Positions 55,496 to 64,000 of a DNA stretch of 64,000 bases are shown here, piece by piece. The stretch is from JABAQJ01 sp046327745. Its GTDB lineage: Bacteria > Gemmatimonadota > Gemmatimonadetes > Gemmatimonadales > Gemmatimonadaceae. The translations under genes were made by a program, and so were the position numbers. Each line of letters opens with the position of its first letter. Position 1 is the stretch's first letter. The notes beneath the pieces are model-generated. The model was not told the origin of the DNA, made no database searches, and saw nothing but the letters and a program-made list of their open reading frames with translations. The stretch is taken from NCBI GenBank assembly GCA_046327745.1, contig JAXLXV010000012.1:124001-188000 (forward strand), in the 5' to 3' direction.

Positions 55496-57268
55496 CTACT
55501 CGTTCATGTCGGTGACGTCTTCAATCACCGGCACTTCGTCGTCCGTGTGAATCTTGACCGGGCCTTCCGGCTTTGGCGGCTGCTCGGCGGGGATATCCGT
55601 GACCGTGAGGACGATGCGGCGGTGAATCGGGTCGACCTCCACAATGCGCAGGTCAAGAATCATCCCTTCCCAACACACATCGGCCGGCGAGTTGATCTGC
55701 TTGGTCGATGGGATGTGGCTGAGCGGCACAAAGCCCTCGATATCGTTGCCGATATCCACCACGACGCCCTTCTCCATCAACCGTACGACATGCCCACGCA
55801 ATTCGGTGCCGACCGGGTAGGTCTCGCCGATGGAGAGCCACGGATCGTCGGTGGCCTGCTTGAGGCCTAACGAGATACGCTTGTTGTCGCTGTCGATGTT
55901 CAGGATCACGACGTCCACGGTGTCGCCCTTCTTCACCACTTCCGACGGATGCTGTACCCGCTTGGTCCAGCTCATGTCGGAGATGTGGATCAACCCGTCG
56001 ATGCCCGGCTCGATCTCCACGAAGGCGCCGAAGCTGGTGAGGTTGCGGACCTTGCCAGAGAGTCTCGTGCCCACCGGGTACTTCAGTGGCAGGACCATCC
56101 ACGGATCCTGTTCCGTCTGCTTCATGCCGAGCGAGATCTTTTCCTCGTTCGGATCCACCTTCAGGACCACCGCCTCGATGGTCTCACCGATCGAGACGAT
56201 CTTGGACGGGTGCCGCACATTTCGCGTCCAGCTCATTTCCGAGATGTGCACCAATCCTTCGATGCCCGGCTCCAGTTCGATGAACGCGCCGTAGTTCGTG
56301 ATGGATACGACCTTCCCCGTGACGCGCGTACCGACCGGGTACTTGGCGATGACGTCCTTCCACGGATACGGTTGCAGCTGCTTGAGACCGAGTGAGATGC
56401 GTTCGCGGTCCCAATCGATGTCCAGAACCTTGATCTCCAGCTCCTGGCCGATATGCACCATCTCGTTAGGATGCGAAATGCGTCCCCACGACATGTCGGT
56501 GATGTGGAGCAGACCGTCCACGCCACCCAGGTCGATGAACGCCCCGAAGTCGGTGATGTTCTTGACCACGCCCTTTCGCACCTGATCCTTCTGCAGCTCC
56601 TTCATGAGCTTCTCGCGCTTGCCAGCGCGTTCGGCTTCGAGGATCACGCGGCGCGATACGACGATGTTCCGGCGGCGCTTGTTGAGCTTGATGATCTTGA
56701 ATTCGTACTTCTGCCCCAGCAGTTCGTCGATGTTGGGGACACGTCGTAGGGCGATCTGCGAACCGGGCAGGAACGCGTCCACGCCCATGAGGTCCACCAC
56801 GACACCGCCCTTGATCTTCTTGACGAGCGTGCCTTCGACCGGCTGGTCCGTTTCGTATGCCACACGAATGCGTTCCCACACCCGCATGAAATCGGCTTTC
56901 TTCTTCGAGAGGACGACCGATCCTTCCTGGTCTTCCAGGTGCTCAAGAAGAACTTCAACTTCATCGCCCGGCTTGAGGTCGGGCATGTCCTTGAATTCTT
57001 CGAGCGGGATCGTCCCTTCGGACTTAAAGCCGATGTCGAGGACAACCATGTTCTCACGGATCTCGAGCACCTTCGACTTGACGATTTCGCCTTCGTCGAT
57101 CGATGCGAGCGTTCCGTTGTACATCTCCATCATCCGCTCATACTCGGCGGACGAGTATTCGTCCTCGTCGTAGAGCTCAGGGCGACGGTTGGCAAGCGGA
57201 CGCAGCTCGCCCTTTTGGGCTTTGCGCTTTTCGACCGTGCCGGTTGGGGTGGATTCGAGTTCGGACAT
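55496..57268 (-). CDS. rpsA: 30S ribosomal protein S1
   Basis: Binds mRNA on the small subunit. 590 aa from ATG 57268 with six S1 OB-fold repeats, opening at GEIVKSKVLEIRENMVV, GTLVKKIKGGVVV, GVVKNITDFGAFI, GKVVSITNYGAFI, GKVRNLTSFGAFV and GHVVRLMEKGVVV. The first two are divergent (30S-binding type), the middle ones canonical. An acidic, Tyr/Glu-rich N-terminal segment of about 65 residues precedes repeat 1. It stands alone, with its own promoter and a strong terminator. cmk is upstream, as in many bacteria. Confidence 0.96.
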   Translation of the reverse strand: MSELESTPTGTVEKRKAQKGELRPLANRRPELYDEDEYSSAEYERMMEMYNGTLASIDEGEIVKSKVLEIRENMVVLDIGFKSEGTIPLEEFKDMPDLKPGDEVEVLLEHLEDQEGSVVLSKKKADFMRVWERIRVAYETDQPVEGTLVKKIKGGVVVDLMGVDAFLPGSQIALRRVPNIDELLGQKYEFKIIKLNKRRRNIVVSRRVILEAERAGKREKLMKELQKDQVRKGVVKNITDFGAFIDLGGVDGLLHITDMSWGRISHPNEMVHIGQELEIKVLDIDWDRERISLGLKQLQPYPWKDVIAKYPVGTRVTGKVVSITNYGAFIELEPGIEGLVHISEMSWTRNVRHPSKIVSIGETIEAVVLKVDPNEEKISLGMKQTEQDPWMVLPLKYPVGTRLSGKVRNLTSFGAFVEIEPGIDGLIHISDMSWTKRVQHPSEVVKKGDTVDVVILNIDSDNKRISLGLKQATDDPWLSIGETYPVGTELRGHVVRLMEKGVVVDIGNDIEGFVPLSHIPSTKQINSPADVCWEGMILDLRIVEVDPIHRRIVLTVTDIPAEQPPKPEGPVKIHTDDEVPVIEDVTDMNE

Positions 57269-57378
57269 AGCTCCAAAGTGGTGAAAAGCTCGTCGTACGG
57301 GCTCGAGCTTTCCGGTTAGGGTGAAGGGGCGTGCAAATACCGACACCGAGTGCGGGTTGGATTTGCGGGAAGCCGCTA

Positions 57379-57407
57379 AAGCTATGGGGGCCGGCACGTT
57401 TTCTCAA
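57379..57407 (-). promoter_or_regulatory. Putative rpsA promoter
   Basis: Minus strand TTGAGA (57407-57402), 17-nt spacer, TAGCTT (57384-57379). Predicted start is near 57372, giving a leader of about 100 nt before the rpsA ATG. Confidence 0.55.
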
Positions 57408-57495
57408 CGGCCACAGACCATATGTGACTGCCCCGCGGGAGTCACACTTGGACGGCTTTACGAGGAATGCTGAGCCACTCGAACGCCAGCCAACG

Positions 57496-58170
57496 CTAGG
57501 CGCGTGGACGAGCCGCCTGTGTGAGGGCGACAATTCGCTCGACCTGCTGTTCCTGGGTCAGGTAGGTCGTGTCGATGAGGACGGCGTCGCGGGCCTGAGC
57601 CGTTTGAGTGGCATCGGCGGCGTCACGACGGACCAATCGCTCAGTTTCTTCGGCGATCTCTGGATCCGTTGGGTGGCGACCTAGGACCTGGATGAGCCGC
57701 CGGCGGGCGCGCTCCCAGGGATCGGCTACCAGGAAGATCTTGAGTGCCGCCTGTGGAAACACCGCCGTGCCCATGTCACGACCATCGACGACCACATCGT
57801 GGTTCGCCGCGACTTGCTGGACGCGCTGATTCACCCACGCGCGTATGCGAGGCATCTGGGCGACAACGGAGACGGCACGGGTCACCCCCTCGCTCCGGAT
57901 CTCGTCTGAGGCGTCTTGGCCATCGAGCAGCGGCGTGAAGGACGTGGCCTTTGGGGACAGGTCCACGGATGACACAACGCGCAGGACGTCTTCTTCCTGA
58001 AGGTCGTCTACCGCGGTGCCGGCGCGGAGGGCTGCCGCCGCCGCGGCCCGATATAGAGCGCCGGAGTCCACATGCCGGAAGCCAAGAACTTGAGCGACCC
58101 ACTGGGCCGTCGAGGATTTCCCCGAGGCGGCCGGTCCATCGATCGCCACGACCATGAACTTACTCGGCAC
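57496..58170 (-). CDS. cmk: Cytidylate kinase
   Basis: Phosphorylates CMP/dCMP, 224 aa. P-loop AIDGPAASGKSSTA, DSGALYRA, VVVDGRDMGTAVFPQAALKIFLVADPWERARRR, and DTTYLTQEQQVERI. I prefer the GTG at 58170, which has GGAG 7 nt upstream and overlaps the aroA stop by 11 nt, over ATG 58155. The aroA-cmk-rpsA order is conserved in many bacteria. Confidence 0.96.
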   Translation of the reverse strand: MPSKFMVVAIDGPAASGKSSTAQWVAQVLGFRHVDSGALYRAAAAAALRAGTAVDDLQEEDVLRVVSSVDLSPKATSFTPLLDGQDASDEIRSEGVTRAVSVVAQMPRIRAWVNQRVQQVAANHDVVVDGRDMGTAVFPQAALKIFLVADPWERARRRLIQVLGRHPTDPEIAEETERLVRRDAADATQTAQARDAVLIDTTYLTQEQQVERIVALTQAARPRA

Positions 58171-59437
58171 GGGCCCGCTCCAGATCGCGCCAGAAGTCAG
58201 GGTACGAGATGGTCACGCACCCGGGGTTGTCGACGACCACCTCATTCCCGGGCAGCGCACCGAGGATACCGAATGACATGGCGATGCGGTGGTCATCGTG
58301 CGTGGCCACCGGGCCGCGTAGTGGCGCTTGGCGGCCTGTAACCCTCAGGCCGTCCGGCAGCTCCGACGATTGCACGCCGATCGCGGATAGGTTCGCAACT
58401 GTCACGGCAATGCGGTCCGACTCCTTCACGCGCATTTCGCGAGCGCCTCGAATGACCGTTTCGCCTTGCGCTTGGCTGGCGACGCAGGCCAGCAATGGCA
58501 GTTCGTCGATCATGGACGGCACCTCGGGCGCGTTTACCTCGGTCGCCACGAGCGCGTGCCCACTGTCGACGACTACGTCACCCACCGGCTCCCCGGCTTG
58601 CAGGCGCTCATCCAAAACATGCAGGCGAGCACCCATGCGTCGGAGTGCGTCCATGAACCCAATACGGGTGGGATTGAGCAGGACGTTCGTCAGGCGCAAT
58701 TGGCCGGCCTGCGCCAGCGAACCGAGGGCAAGAAAGTATGCGGCTGACGATGGATCGCCGGCGACGTCGATCTCCAACGGCTTCAGTCGTTCAGGCACGT
58801 GCGTGATCGCGACTTCCACGTCCCCTATTGTCATTTCGACCCCCATCGCCCGCAGCATGCGCTCCGAGTGATCACGCGATCGCTGCGGTTCCTCCACGGA
58901 TGCGGTGATGCGAGCGGTGACGGCCGCCAGCAGCACCGCGCTCTTGATCTGGGCGCTCGCCGTCGGAGAGGCATAATGAACACCATGCAACGCGCGGCCG
59001 GCGATATGCATGGGCAGGCGATCGGGAGTTGCTGGGAATGAGACGTCCGCACCCATTTGTTGCAGGGGGCGGGCGACACGTGCCATGGGTCTGGTGCTCA
59101 AGCTGGCGTCACCGATCAATGTGGCGTCCACGCACGCCCCTGCGACGATACCGGCAATCAGCCGCGCGGTGGTACCGCTGTTGCCGCAATCGAGCGTTTG
59201 GTTCGGTGAGCGCAATCCGGCACGCCCGGTTCCCAGAAACGACATATCGTCCGACAACGCGGGGATCTCGGCTCCAAGGGCGCGGAGCACGCGCGCCGTG
59301 CTCGCCACATCGTCGCTCTGGAGTATCCCGCGTATAGTCGAGCGTCCATCGGCCAGCGCTCCCAGCATGAGCGCGCGGTGAGAGATGGACTTGTCACCAG
59401 GCACGCGAATGGTGCCGGCCACGCGAAGGGCCCGCAT
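58160..59437 (-). CDS. aroA: 3-phosphoshikimate 1-carboxyvinyltransferase (EPSP synthase)
   Basis: Shikimate pathway enzyme joining PEP and shikimate-3-phosphate, 425 aa from ATG 59437. Contains IRVPGDKSISHRALMLGALADG, DCGNSGTTARLIAG, the catalytic Asp-containing MIDELPLLACVA block, REMRVKESDRI and THDDHRIAMSF. The start lies 2 nt after the dapD stop. The second motif reads DCGNSGTTARL, without the GNAGTA form of the E. coli enzyme. Confidence 0.97.
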   Translation of the reverse strand: MRALRVAGTIRVPGDKSISHRALMLGALADGRSTIRGILQSDDVASTARVLRALGAEIPALSDDMSFLGTGRAGLRSPNQTLDCGNSGTTARLIAGIVAGACVDATLIGDASLSTRPMARVARPLQQMGADVSFPATPDRLPMHIAGRALHGVHYASPTASAQIKSAVLLAAVTARITASVEEPQRSRDHSERMLRAMGVEMTIGDVEVAITHVPERLKPLEIDVAGDPSSAAYFLALGSLAQAGQLRLTNVLLNPTRIGFMDALRRMGARLHVLDERLQAGEPVGDVVVDSGHALVATEVNAPEVPSMIDELPLLACVASQAQGETVIRGAREMRVKESDRIAVTVANLSAIGVQSSELPDGLRVTGRQAPLRGPVATHDDHRIAMSFGILGALPGNEVVVDNPGCVTISYPDFWRDLERARAE

Positions 59438-59439
59438 GC

Positions 59440-60294
59440 CTAACGCAGCCAGGTTTCGAGGGCCGTGGAAAGATCGGTCTTGTCGTCCCGATACTTGACG
59501 ATCACCGGCGTCTGTAACGAGAGATGCCTCTCCGCGCCCCATCCCGATGCCACCTGCCGCGCACCCGGCACCACCACCGCCCCCGCCGGAATTTCCAACG
59601 GTGATTCGGCCGTCCCGCGATAGACCCTTTCCTGCACCAGGTCAAACACTGCGGTCCCTCGCGTGAGGATGGTACCGGCGGCCAGCACGGCCCGCTGGCG
59701 CACGACGGTCCCCTCGTACACCCCACAGTTGCCGCCGACAATGACGTCGTCTTCGACAATCACCGGTGCGGCATTCACGGGCTCGAGCACACCGCCAATC
59801 TGTGCCGCCGCACTCAGGTGAACGCGCTCGCCGATCTGTGCGCACGACCCGACCAACGCGTGAGAGTCGACCATGGTGCCGCGACCGACCCACGCCCCGA
59901 CGTTGATGTACATCGGCGGCATGCAAACGACGTTAGGCGCCACATACGCCCCGCGCCGCACGCTGGACCCTCCCGGGACCACCCGCACGCCGTCGGCGAG
60001 ACCGAAGCGACGGACCGGCAACGTGTGTTTGTCCAAGAACGTCAGGGTCGACCCTTCGTCCGTCCACGCGACCGTGTGTCCCGCTCGGAAGGCAAGCAGA
60101 ATCCCTCGTTTGACCCATGGTACGGCGTGCCAGACGTTGTTGTCGTCCCGCCGCGCCGAACGGATGTCGCCGAGCTCGAGTCCGTCGATCAACTGAGCGA
60201 CCACGGCCTCAGCGTCTGCCGGCAGGGATTCCCCGGCTGGCCACGCCGCCAGCTCCTGGATCCGAGACTCCAGCTGCGCGAGTGACAGGCTCAC
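59440..60294 (-). CDS. dapD: 2,3,4,5-tetrahydropyridine-2,6-dicarboxylate N-succinyltransferase
   Basis: Succinyl-CoA-dependent step of DAP synthesis, 284 aa. An N-terminal helical region is followed by a left-handed beta-helix of hexapeptide repeats (VVPGGSSVRRGAYVAPNVVCMPPMYI region, IGGVLEPVNAAPVIVEDDVIVGGNCGVYEG), then the C-terminal VVPGARQV. It shows that this organism uses the succinylase branch. The TAG stop lies inside a GCCTAACG motif (59438-59445). GTG start overlaps dapA. Confidence 0.95.
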   Translation of the reverse strand: MSLSLAQLESRIQELAAWPAGESLPADAEAVVAQLIDGLELGDIRSARRDDNNVWHAVPWVKRGILLAFRAGHTVAWTDEGSTLTFLDKHTLPVRRFGLADGVRVVPGGSSVRRGAYVAPNVVCMPPMYINVGAWVGRGTMVDSHALVGSCAQIGERVHLSAAAQIGGVLEPVNAAPVIVEDDVIVGGNCGVYEGTVVRQRAVLAAGTILTRGTAVFDLVQERVYRGTAESPLEIPAGAVVVPGARQVASGWGAERHLSLQTPVIVKYRDDKTDLSTALETWLR

Positions 60295-61184
60295 GATGCC
60301 AGGGCTCCGGCAGTCTGGAGTGCGCGACGCACCGCTGCAGTATGCGTCTCACTCAGCGGTACCAACGGAAGGCGCACGACATTTTCCATCCGCCCCATCA
60401 TCGAGAGGGCCGCCTTCACGGGAATGGGATTGCTTTCCACGAACGCCGCGGCCATCCACGGTTGCAGCTGTTGATGAAGGGTCCGCCCCTTGGCAAAGTC
60501 ACCGGCGGCACAGGCATTCACCAGCTGCGCCATGAGACGTGGAGTCGCGTTGCTCACCACCGAGATGACGCCGAGCGCGCCGAGGGCCATGAGCGGCAGG
60601 GTGAGGCTATCGTCGCCAGAGAGCACGCTGAAATTGGGCGGGCACTCGCGCAGGATGTCGGCAACCTGTCCGACGTTTCCCGACGCTTCCTTCACGGCCA
60701 CGATGCCTGGAACGGAGGCCAGTTCAATCGTGGTCCGGGCTTCGATGTTGCTGGCGGTTCGACCCGGGACGTTGTAGACGACGATCGGAAGGTTGACCGC
60801 CTCCGCAATCGCGCGAAAATGCGCCACCAGACCGCGTTGCGGCGGCTTGTTGTACATCGGCGAGACATGCAGCAGGTGCGTGGCGCCAGCGGCCGCCATC
60901 TCCTTGGACAGCGCGATCGCTTTGGCGGTGTCGTTCGAGCCGGCACCGGCCACCACGGGCACACGACCACCGACGACGTCGACCGTCAGCTCAACCACCC
61001 GTCGGTGTTCGGCCGGCGTGAGCGTGACCGCTTCACCGGTCGAGCCACATGGTACCAGGAAGTGCACCCCTTCCTCCAGCTGCCACTGGACGAGCGCACG
61101 CATCGCCCTCTCATCCACCGCGCCTTGGCGCGTGAATGGGGTCACCAGGGCGGTTCCACAGCCACTCAGGAGCATCTGACTCAT
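60291..61184 (-). CDS. dapA: 4-hydroxy-tetrahydrodipicolinate synthase
   Basis: Condenses aspartate semialdehyde with pyruvate, 297-aa TIM barrel. Contains ALVTPF, CGSTGEAVTLTPAEH, the YNVPGRTA block with the catalytic Tyr, and the Schiff-base Lys in IVAVKEASGN. ATG overlaps the dapB stop by 4 nt. Confidence 0.97.
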   Translation of the reverse strand: MSQMLLSGCGTALVTPFTRQGAVDERAMRALVQWQLEEGVHFLVPCGSTGEAVTLTPAEHRRVVELTVDVVGGRVPVVAGAGSNDTAKAIALSKEMAAAGATHLLHVSPMYNKPPQRGLVAHFRAIAEAVNLPIVVYNVPGRTASNIEARTTIELASVPGIVAVKEASGNVGQVADILRECPPNFSVLSGDDSLTLPLMALGALGVISVVSNATPRLMAQLVNACAAGDFAKGRTLHQQLQPWMAAAFVESNPIPVKAALSMMGRMENVVRLPLVPLSETHTAAVRRALQTAGALAS

Positions 61185-61894
61185 GTGCGAGGCCCTCCGG
61201 TCAGTTGCAACATGTCGTCCATGGTGAATATGCCGACGCGTCCGATCAGCCAGGCAGCCGCTCGCAAAGCGCCCGCTGCAAACAGGCGACGGTCCCTCGC
61301 CTCATGCACCAAGCGAATCTGCTCGAATGGCGCGTCGAAGATGATCTCATGCGTGCCCGGCACGGACCCCACACGCACACTCGTGACGGGAATCTCGCCA
61401 GGGCGTTGCGCCGTCATGGCATCTCGTAGCATGCGAGCCGTTCCAGAGGGCGCGTCGCGTTTGGCGGCATGGTGCGTTTCCACCAGATGCGCGTCGAACT
61501 CCGTGTCCTCCGCCAGGATGGCCGCGGCGCGCGCGGCAATCGCGGCAAACACCGCAACGCCCGGTGAGAAGTTTGGGGCATAGAACAGTGCGCCTTGGCC
61601 CTGGCGTACCGCGTCGCGCACGCGCGGAAGCTCCTCGTACCATCCTGTCGTGCCGACGACGACGGGGACACCGGCGTCCACACAAGCCAACGCGTTGGCC
61701 ACCGCCGATTGCGGTACAGAAAACTCAATCGCGACGTCAGCATCCCCCAGCATTTCGCGGGACAGCGGACGCTCCGCACCAGCCGTCGGCCGTTGGATCC
61801 GTGCCACCACGCGATGTCCACGCTCCAGCGCGAGCGCCTCCACCGATCGCCCCATCTTGCCGTAACCGATGCAGGCAATCCGAATCGGCGTCAT
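61181..61894 (-). CDS. dapB: 4-hydroxy-tetrahydrodipicolinate reductase
   Basis: NAD(P)H-dependent reductase of DAP synthesis, 237 aa. Rossmann start IACIGYGKMGRSVEALA, VGTTGWYE, YAPNFSPGVAVF and the catalytic ETHHAAKRDAPSGTARM. The usual GCxGRMG reads GYGKMG. Coupled to lysC and dapA by 4-nt overlaps. Confidence 0.96.
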   Translation of the reverse strand: MTPIRIACIGYGKMGRSVEALALERGHRVVARIQRPTAGAERPLSREMLGDADVAIEFSVPQSAVANALACVDAGVPVVVGTTGWYEELPRVRDAVRQGQGALFYAPNFSPGVAVFAAIAARAAAILAEDTEFDAHLVETHHAAKRDAPSGTARMLRDAMTAQRPGEIPVTSVRVGSVPGTHEIIFDAPFEQIRLVHEARDRRLFAAGALRAAAWLIGRVGIFTMDDMLQLTGGPRT

Positions 61895-63246
61895 GTCGCG
61901 GCCCCGAAGAACGCGTCATGCAACGCTCGCATCGCCGGGGCGACCTGATCGCCATCCACGAGCATGGTCAAATTGATGCCGCTGGCGGACAAGCTGAGCA
62001 TGTGGATGCGCAACTCGCCCAAGGCGCCCAATGCCCGCGACATCGCCGCACTGCTCGCCCCGAGTCCGGCTCCAACCAACGCCACAATGCCGCGATTTCG
62101 CTCCACCGAGACATCACCCAGCTGCGCCAGCTCAACCAGCAGGCCGTCCAGGTGCGATGCGTCGTCCACGGTCAAGCTGACGGAGACCTCGGATGTAGCC
62201 ACCACGTCTACCGAGGTGCGATGTCGGTCGAAGATCTCAAAGATCGTTCGGAGGAAACCATGGACAAGGAGCATGCGGGGCGAGCGCACTTTGATGACGG
62301 TCACTGCCTGCTTGCCGGCAATGGCTCGCACCTCGCGCAGCGGAGCGTCGAAGGTGATCTCCGTTCCCCGCCCCTCGGGTCGTCGGGAGTTGAAGATGTA
62401 CACCGGAATTCCCAGGCGCACGGCTGGGGCGATGGTGTTCGGGTGCAGCACCTTCGCCCCGAATGACGCGAGTTCACTGGCCTCATCGAACCGAATGCGG
62501 TCAATGAGTTGAGCATTGGGGACCACGCGAGGATCGGCGGTGAGCATACCGTCGACATCCGTCCAGATCTCGATCGCCTCAACACCTAACGCTGCCCCGA
62601 TGAGCGATGCGCTGTAGTCAGACCCGCCGCGGCCGAGGGTCGTGACTATGCCCTTCTCGGACGCACCGATGTAGCCGCCGAGGACCGGAACCGCCCCCCG
62701 CTCCACGATGGGCCGGACCACGGTCCGCGCCGCCGAGGCGATCTTGTCAGGTAGCGGTTCTGCCTTTTCGTACTGGTCCGACGTGATCATCACGTGCGTG
62801 GCGTCGACGTGAACAGCCGGTACGCCGCGCATTCGAAACGCCGCGGCGACCAGTTCCGAACTCAGCATCTCCCCTTTGGCCGCGATCGCATCCCGGCTCC
62901 GCGGCGTCGCGTGTCCGAGCACCGAGAGGGCTTCGGCCAGGCTCGCCAGCTCATCAAACGTCGCGCTCAGGTCAGAAATGACCTCCGTCGCCTCGTGCCA
63001 CGACCCTAACAACGCTTCGGCGGCCTCGAGGTGGCGCTCGCGAAGGGTCTCAACACCGCTCAAGGCGCTGATGAGGTGTCCCTCCGTGGCCTGCGTCGCA
63101 ATCGCCAGCAGCGCGTTCGTCGCTCCACCCAACGCAGACACCACCACCACGGGTCGACGCCCACGCCTTGCCTGTACGATCTCGGCCGCCCGCGTGATTG
63201 CCGCGGCATCGCCAACCGACGTGCCACCGAACTTGATGACGATCAC
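61891..63246 (-). CDS. lysC: Aspartate kinase (monofunctional, lysine-sensitive type by similarity)
   Basis: First step of the aspartate pathway, 451 aa. Begins IVIKFGGTSVGDA, has SEKGIVTTLGRGGSDYSASLIG, EIWTDVDGMLTADPR and the C-terminal pair of ACT domains (from about residue 300) that normally bind lysine. The layout resembles LysC of E. coli, so feedback by lysine is plausible; the effector is an inference. GTG start overlaps asd (GTGA). Confidence 0.94.
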   Translation of the reverse strand: MIVIKFGGTSVGDAAAITRAAEIVQARRGRRPVVVVSALGGATNALLAIATQATEGHLISALSGVETLRERHLEAAEALLGSWHEATEVISDLSATFDELASLAEALSVLGHATPRSRDAIAAKGEMLSSELVAAAFRMRGVPAVHVDATHVMITSDQYEKAEPLPDKIASAARTVVRPIVERGAVPVLGGYIGASEKGIVTTLGRGGSDYSASLIGAALGVEAIEIWTDVDGMLTADPRVVPNAQLIDRIRFDEASELASFGAKVLHPNTIAPAVRLGIPVYIFNSRRPEGRGTEITFDAPLREVRAIAGKQAVTVIKVRSPRMLLVHGFLRTIFEIFDRHRTSVDVVATSEVSVSLTVDDASHLDGLLVELAQLGDVSVERNRGIVALVGAGLGASSAAMSRALGALGELRIHMLSLSASGINLTMLVDGDQVAPAMRALHDAFFGAAT

Positions 63247-64000
63247 GTATCGAAGGCGCCGCGCGCCGCCAGCAGCTCAGCATTCAATACGGAACCGCCT
63301 GCCGCCCCCCGAATGGTGTTGTGGCCTAACGACACGAGCTTCACGTCGAAGATGGGGTCGGGACGAATGCGGCCCACGGTGACGGTCATGCCATTGCCCG
63401 CGTCCACGTCGCGCCGAGTCTGGGGGCGATCAGGGAGGGTGGCCACGGTGAGGGCCCGCTCGGGAGAGCTAGGCAACGCCAGCGCCTCTGGGCAGCCGCG
63501 CCACTCGTGCAAGACCCGTGTAACCTCGTCCACTGGCACCCGGCGCTCGAATCCGATCGACAGGTTCACCAGATGGCCATGCTGCGTGGGGACGCGATTG
63601 GCGTGCGCCGACACGGTGAATTCCGCCAGCTCCACCATGTCGCCGACCAAGCGCCCGAGCATCTTGTTGATCTCGCGCTCGATCTTCGGCTCTTCGTCAC
63701 CGATGTATGGGATGACGTTGCCCAAGATGTCCAGCGACGGCACGCCAGGATATCCAGCGCCCGAGATACTCTGGAAGGTGACGGCAACGACGGCGCGCAC
63801 ACCAAACGCCTCGTGGAGCGGCGCCAAGGCCATGGTGGCCATGGTCGCCGCGCAGTTGGCGTTCGTCACGATCGCTCCGCCCCAACCTCGCTGGCGACGC
63901 TGCCGAACGAGCACCTCAAGGTGCGACGCATTGACTTCCGGAATCACGAGCGGGACGTCGTCGTCCATCCGGAAGTTCTTGGCGTTGCTCAACACGAAAG
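63243..64000 (-). CDS. asd: Aspartate-semialdehyde dehydrogenase, archaeal/fungal-type (5' part outside window)
   Basis: NADPH reduction of aspartyl phosphate to the semialdehyde shared by DapA. Visible are the catalytic Cys in TNANCAATMATMAL, SISGAGYPGVPSLDILGNVIPYIGDEEPKIE, SAHANRVPTQHGHLVNLS and GHNTIRGAAGGSVLNAELL. The -NANC- context and GYPG-S-D block match the archaeal/yeast-type Asd, not E. coli Asd. The frame runs off the right edge at about residue 100 of the family, so the NADP-binding start is missing. First visible gene of the DAP-lysine operon. Confidence 0.93.
   Translation of the reverse strand, partial: FVLSNAKNFRMDDDVPLVIPEVNASHLEVLVRQRRQRGWGGAIVTNANCAATMATMALAPLHEAFGVRAVVAVTFQSISGAGYPGVPSLDILGNVIPYIGDEEPKIEREINKMLGRLVGDMVELAEFTVSAHANRVPTQHGHLVNLSIGFERRVPVDEVTRVLHEWRGCPEALALPSSPERALTVATLPDRPQTRRDVDAGNGMTVTVGRIRPDPIFDVKLVSLGHNTIRGAAGGSVLNAELLAARGAFDT

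Noticed and set aside
60117..61583. Plus-strand open frame of 488 codons
   Set aside because: Antisense to dapD, dapA and dapB, low-complexity Arg/His-rich product with no domain; typical of high-G+C antisense frames.

Overview
The window is high-G+C bacterial chromosome packed with housekeeping genes, mostly in long co-directional runs with 4-nt stop/start overlaps. Several traits point to a member of Gemmatimonadota or a close relative. There is a SusC/SusD-type outer-membrane pair in a high-G+C genome. Putative promoters follow the pattern TTGnnn-17-TAnnTT, which resembles the TAnnTTTG element of Bacteroidota. The tmRNA tag is ANTELALAA. The assignment is an inference from gene content; no 16S rRNA gene is present.

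Layout. 1-8453 (+): end of pssA, then purS-purQ-(zinc-ribbon gene)-purL-purF and ppdK. 8620-9064 (-): tmRNA with its own terminator and promoter, followed upstream by about 400 nt with no convincing gene. 9482-11253 (-): larB and dus, divergent from ptsN (11419, +). 11868-27475 (-): one nearly unbroken run, in transcription order mreB-mreC-mreD-mrdA-rodA (elongasome), accD-folC, hisS-proS-lysA, a phosphodiesterase, guaA, and a MATE exporter. 27646-33182 (-): rpsO-pnp-M16 peptidase-ald-dut. 33281-34912 (+): a membrane Ser/Thr kinase, tail to tail with a small exported protein. 34909-43375 (-): rplM-rpsI-rpsB-tsf-pyrH-frr-uppS-cdsA-dxr-rseP-hypothetical, joining translation, isoprenoid, phospholipid and envelope-stress functions. 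43565-46066 (+): an orphan hybrid histidine kinase. 46140-50425 (-): SusC-SusD. 50589-55381 (-): a three-part acyl-CoA (probably propionyl-CoA) carboxylase with an RNA methyltransferase gene inserted between its subunit genes. 55496-57268 (-): rpsA. 57496-64000 (-): asd-lysC-dapB-dapA-dapD-aroA-cmk, covering the aspartate/DAP-lysine pathway plus EPSP synthase and CMP kinase.

Together these genes supply purines, peptidoglycan precursors (DAP, undecaprenyl-PP synthesis), rod-shape machinery, fatty-acid and propionate carboxylation, and translation.

The strongest signals not explained by genes are three. (1) A recurrent non-palindromic motif, GCCTAACG/CGTTAGGC, occurs about 33 times as its 7-mer core, on both strands and in several reading frames, and supplies the stop codon of at least five genes. 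(2) There is a coherent promoter architecture, including two apparently leaderless genes. (3) The susC leader carries an inverted repeat over the -35 and a terminator hairpin directly before the Shine-Dalgarno. I saw no CRISPR array, prophage, insertion sequence or defence cluster.
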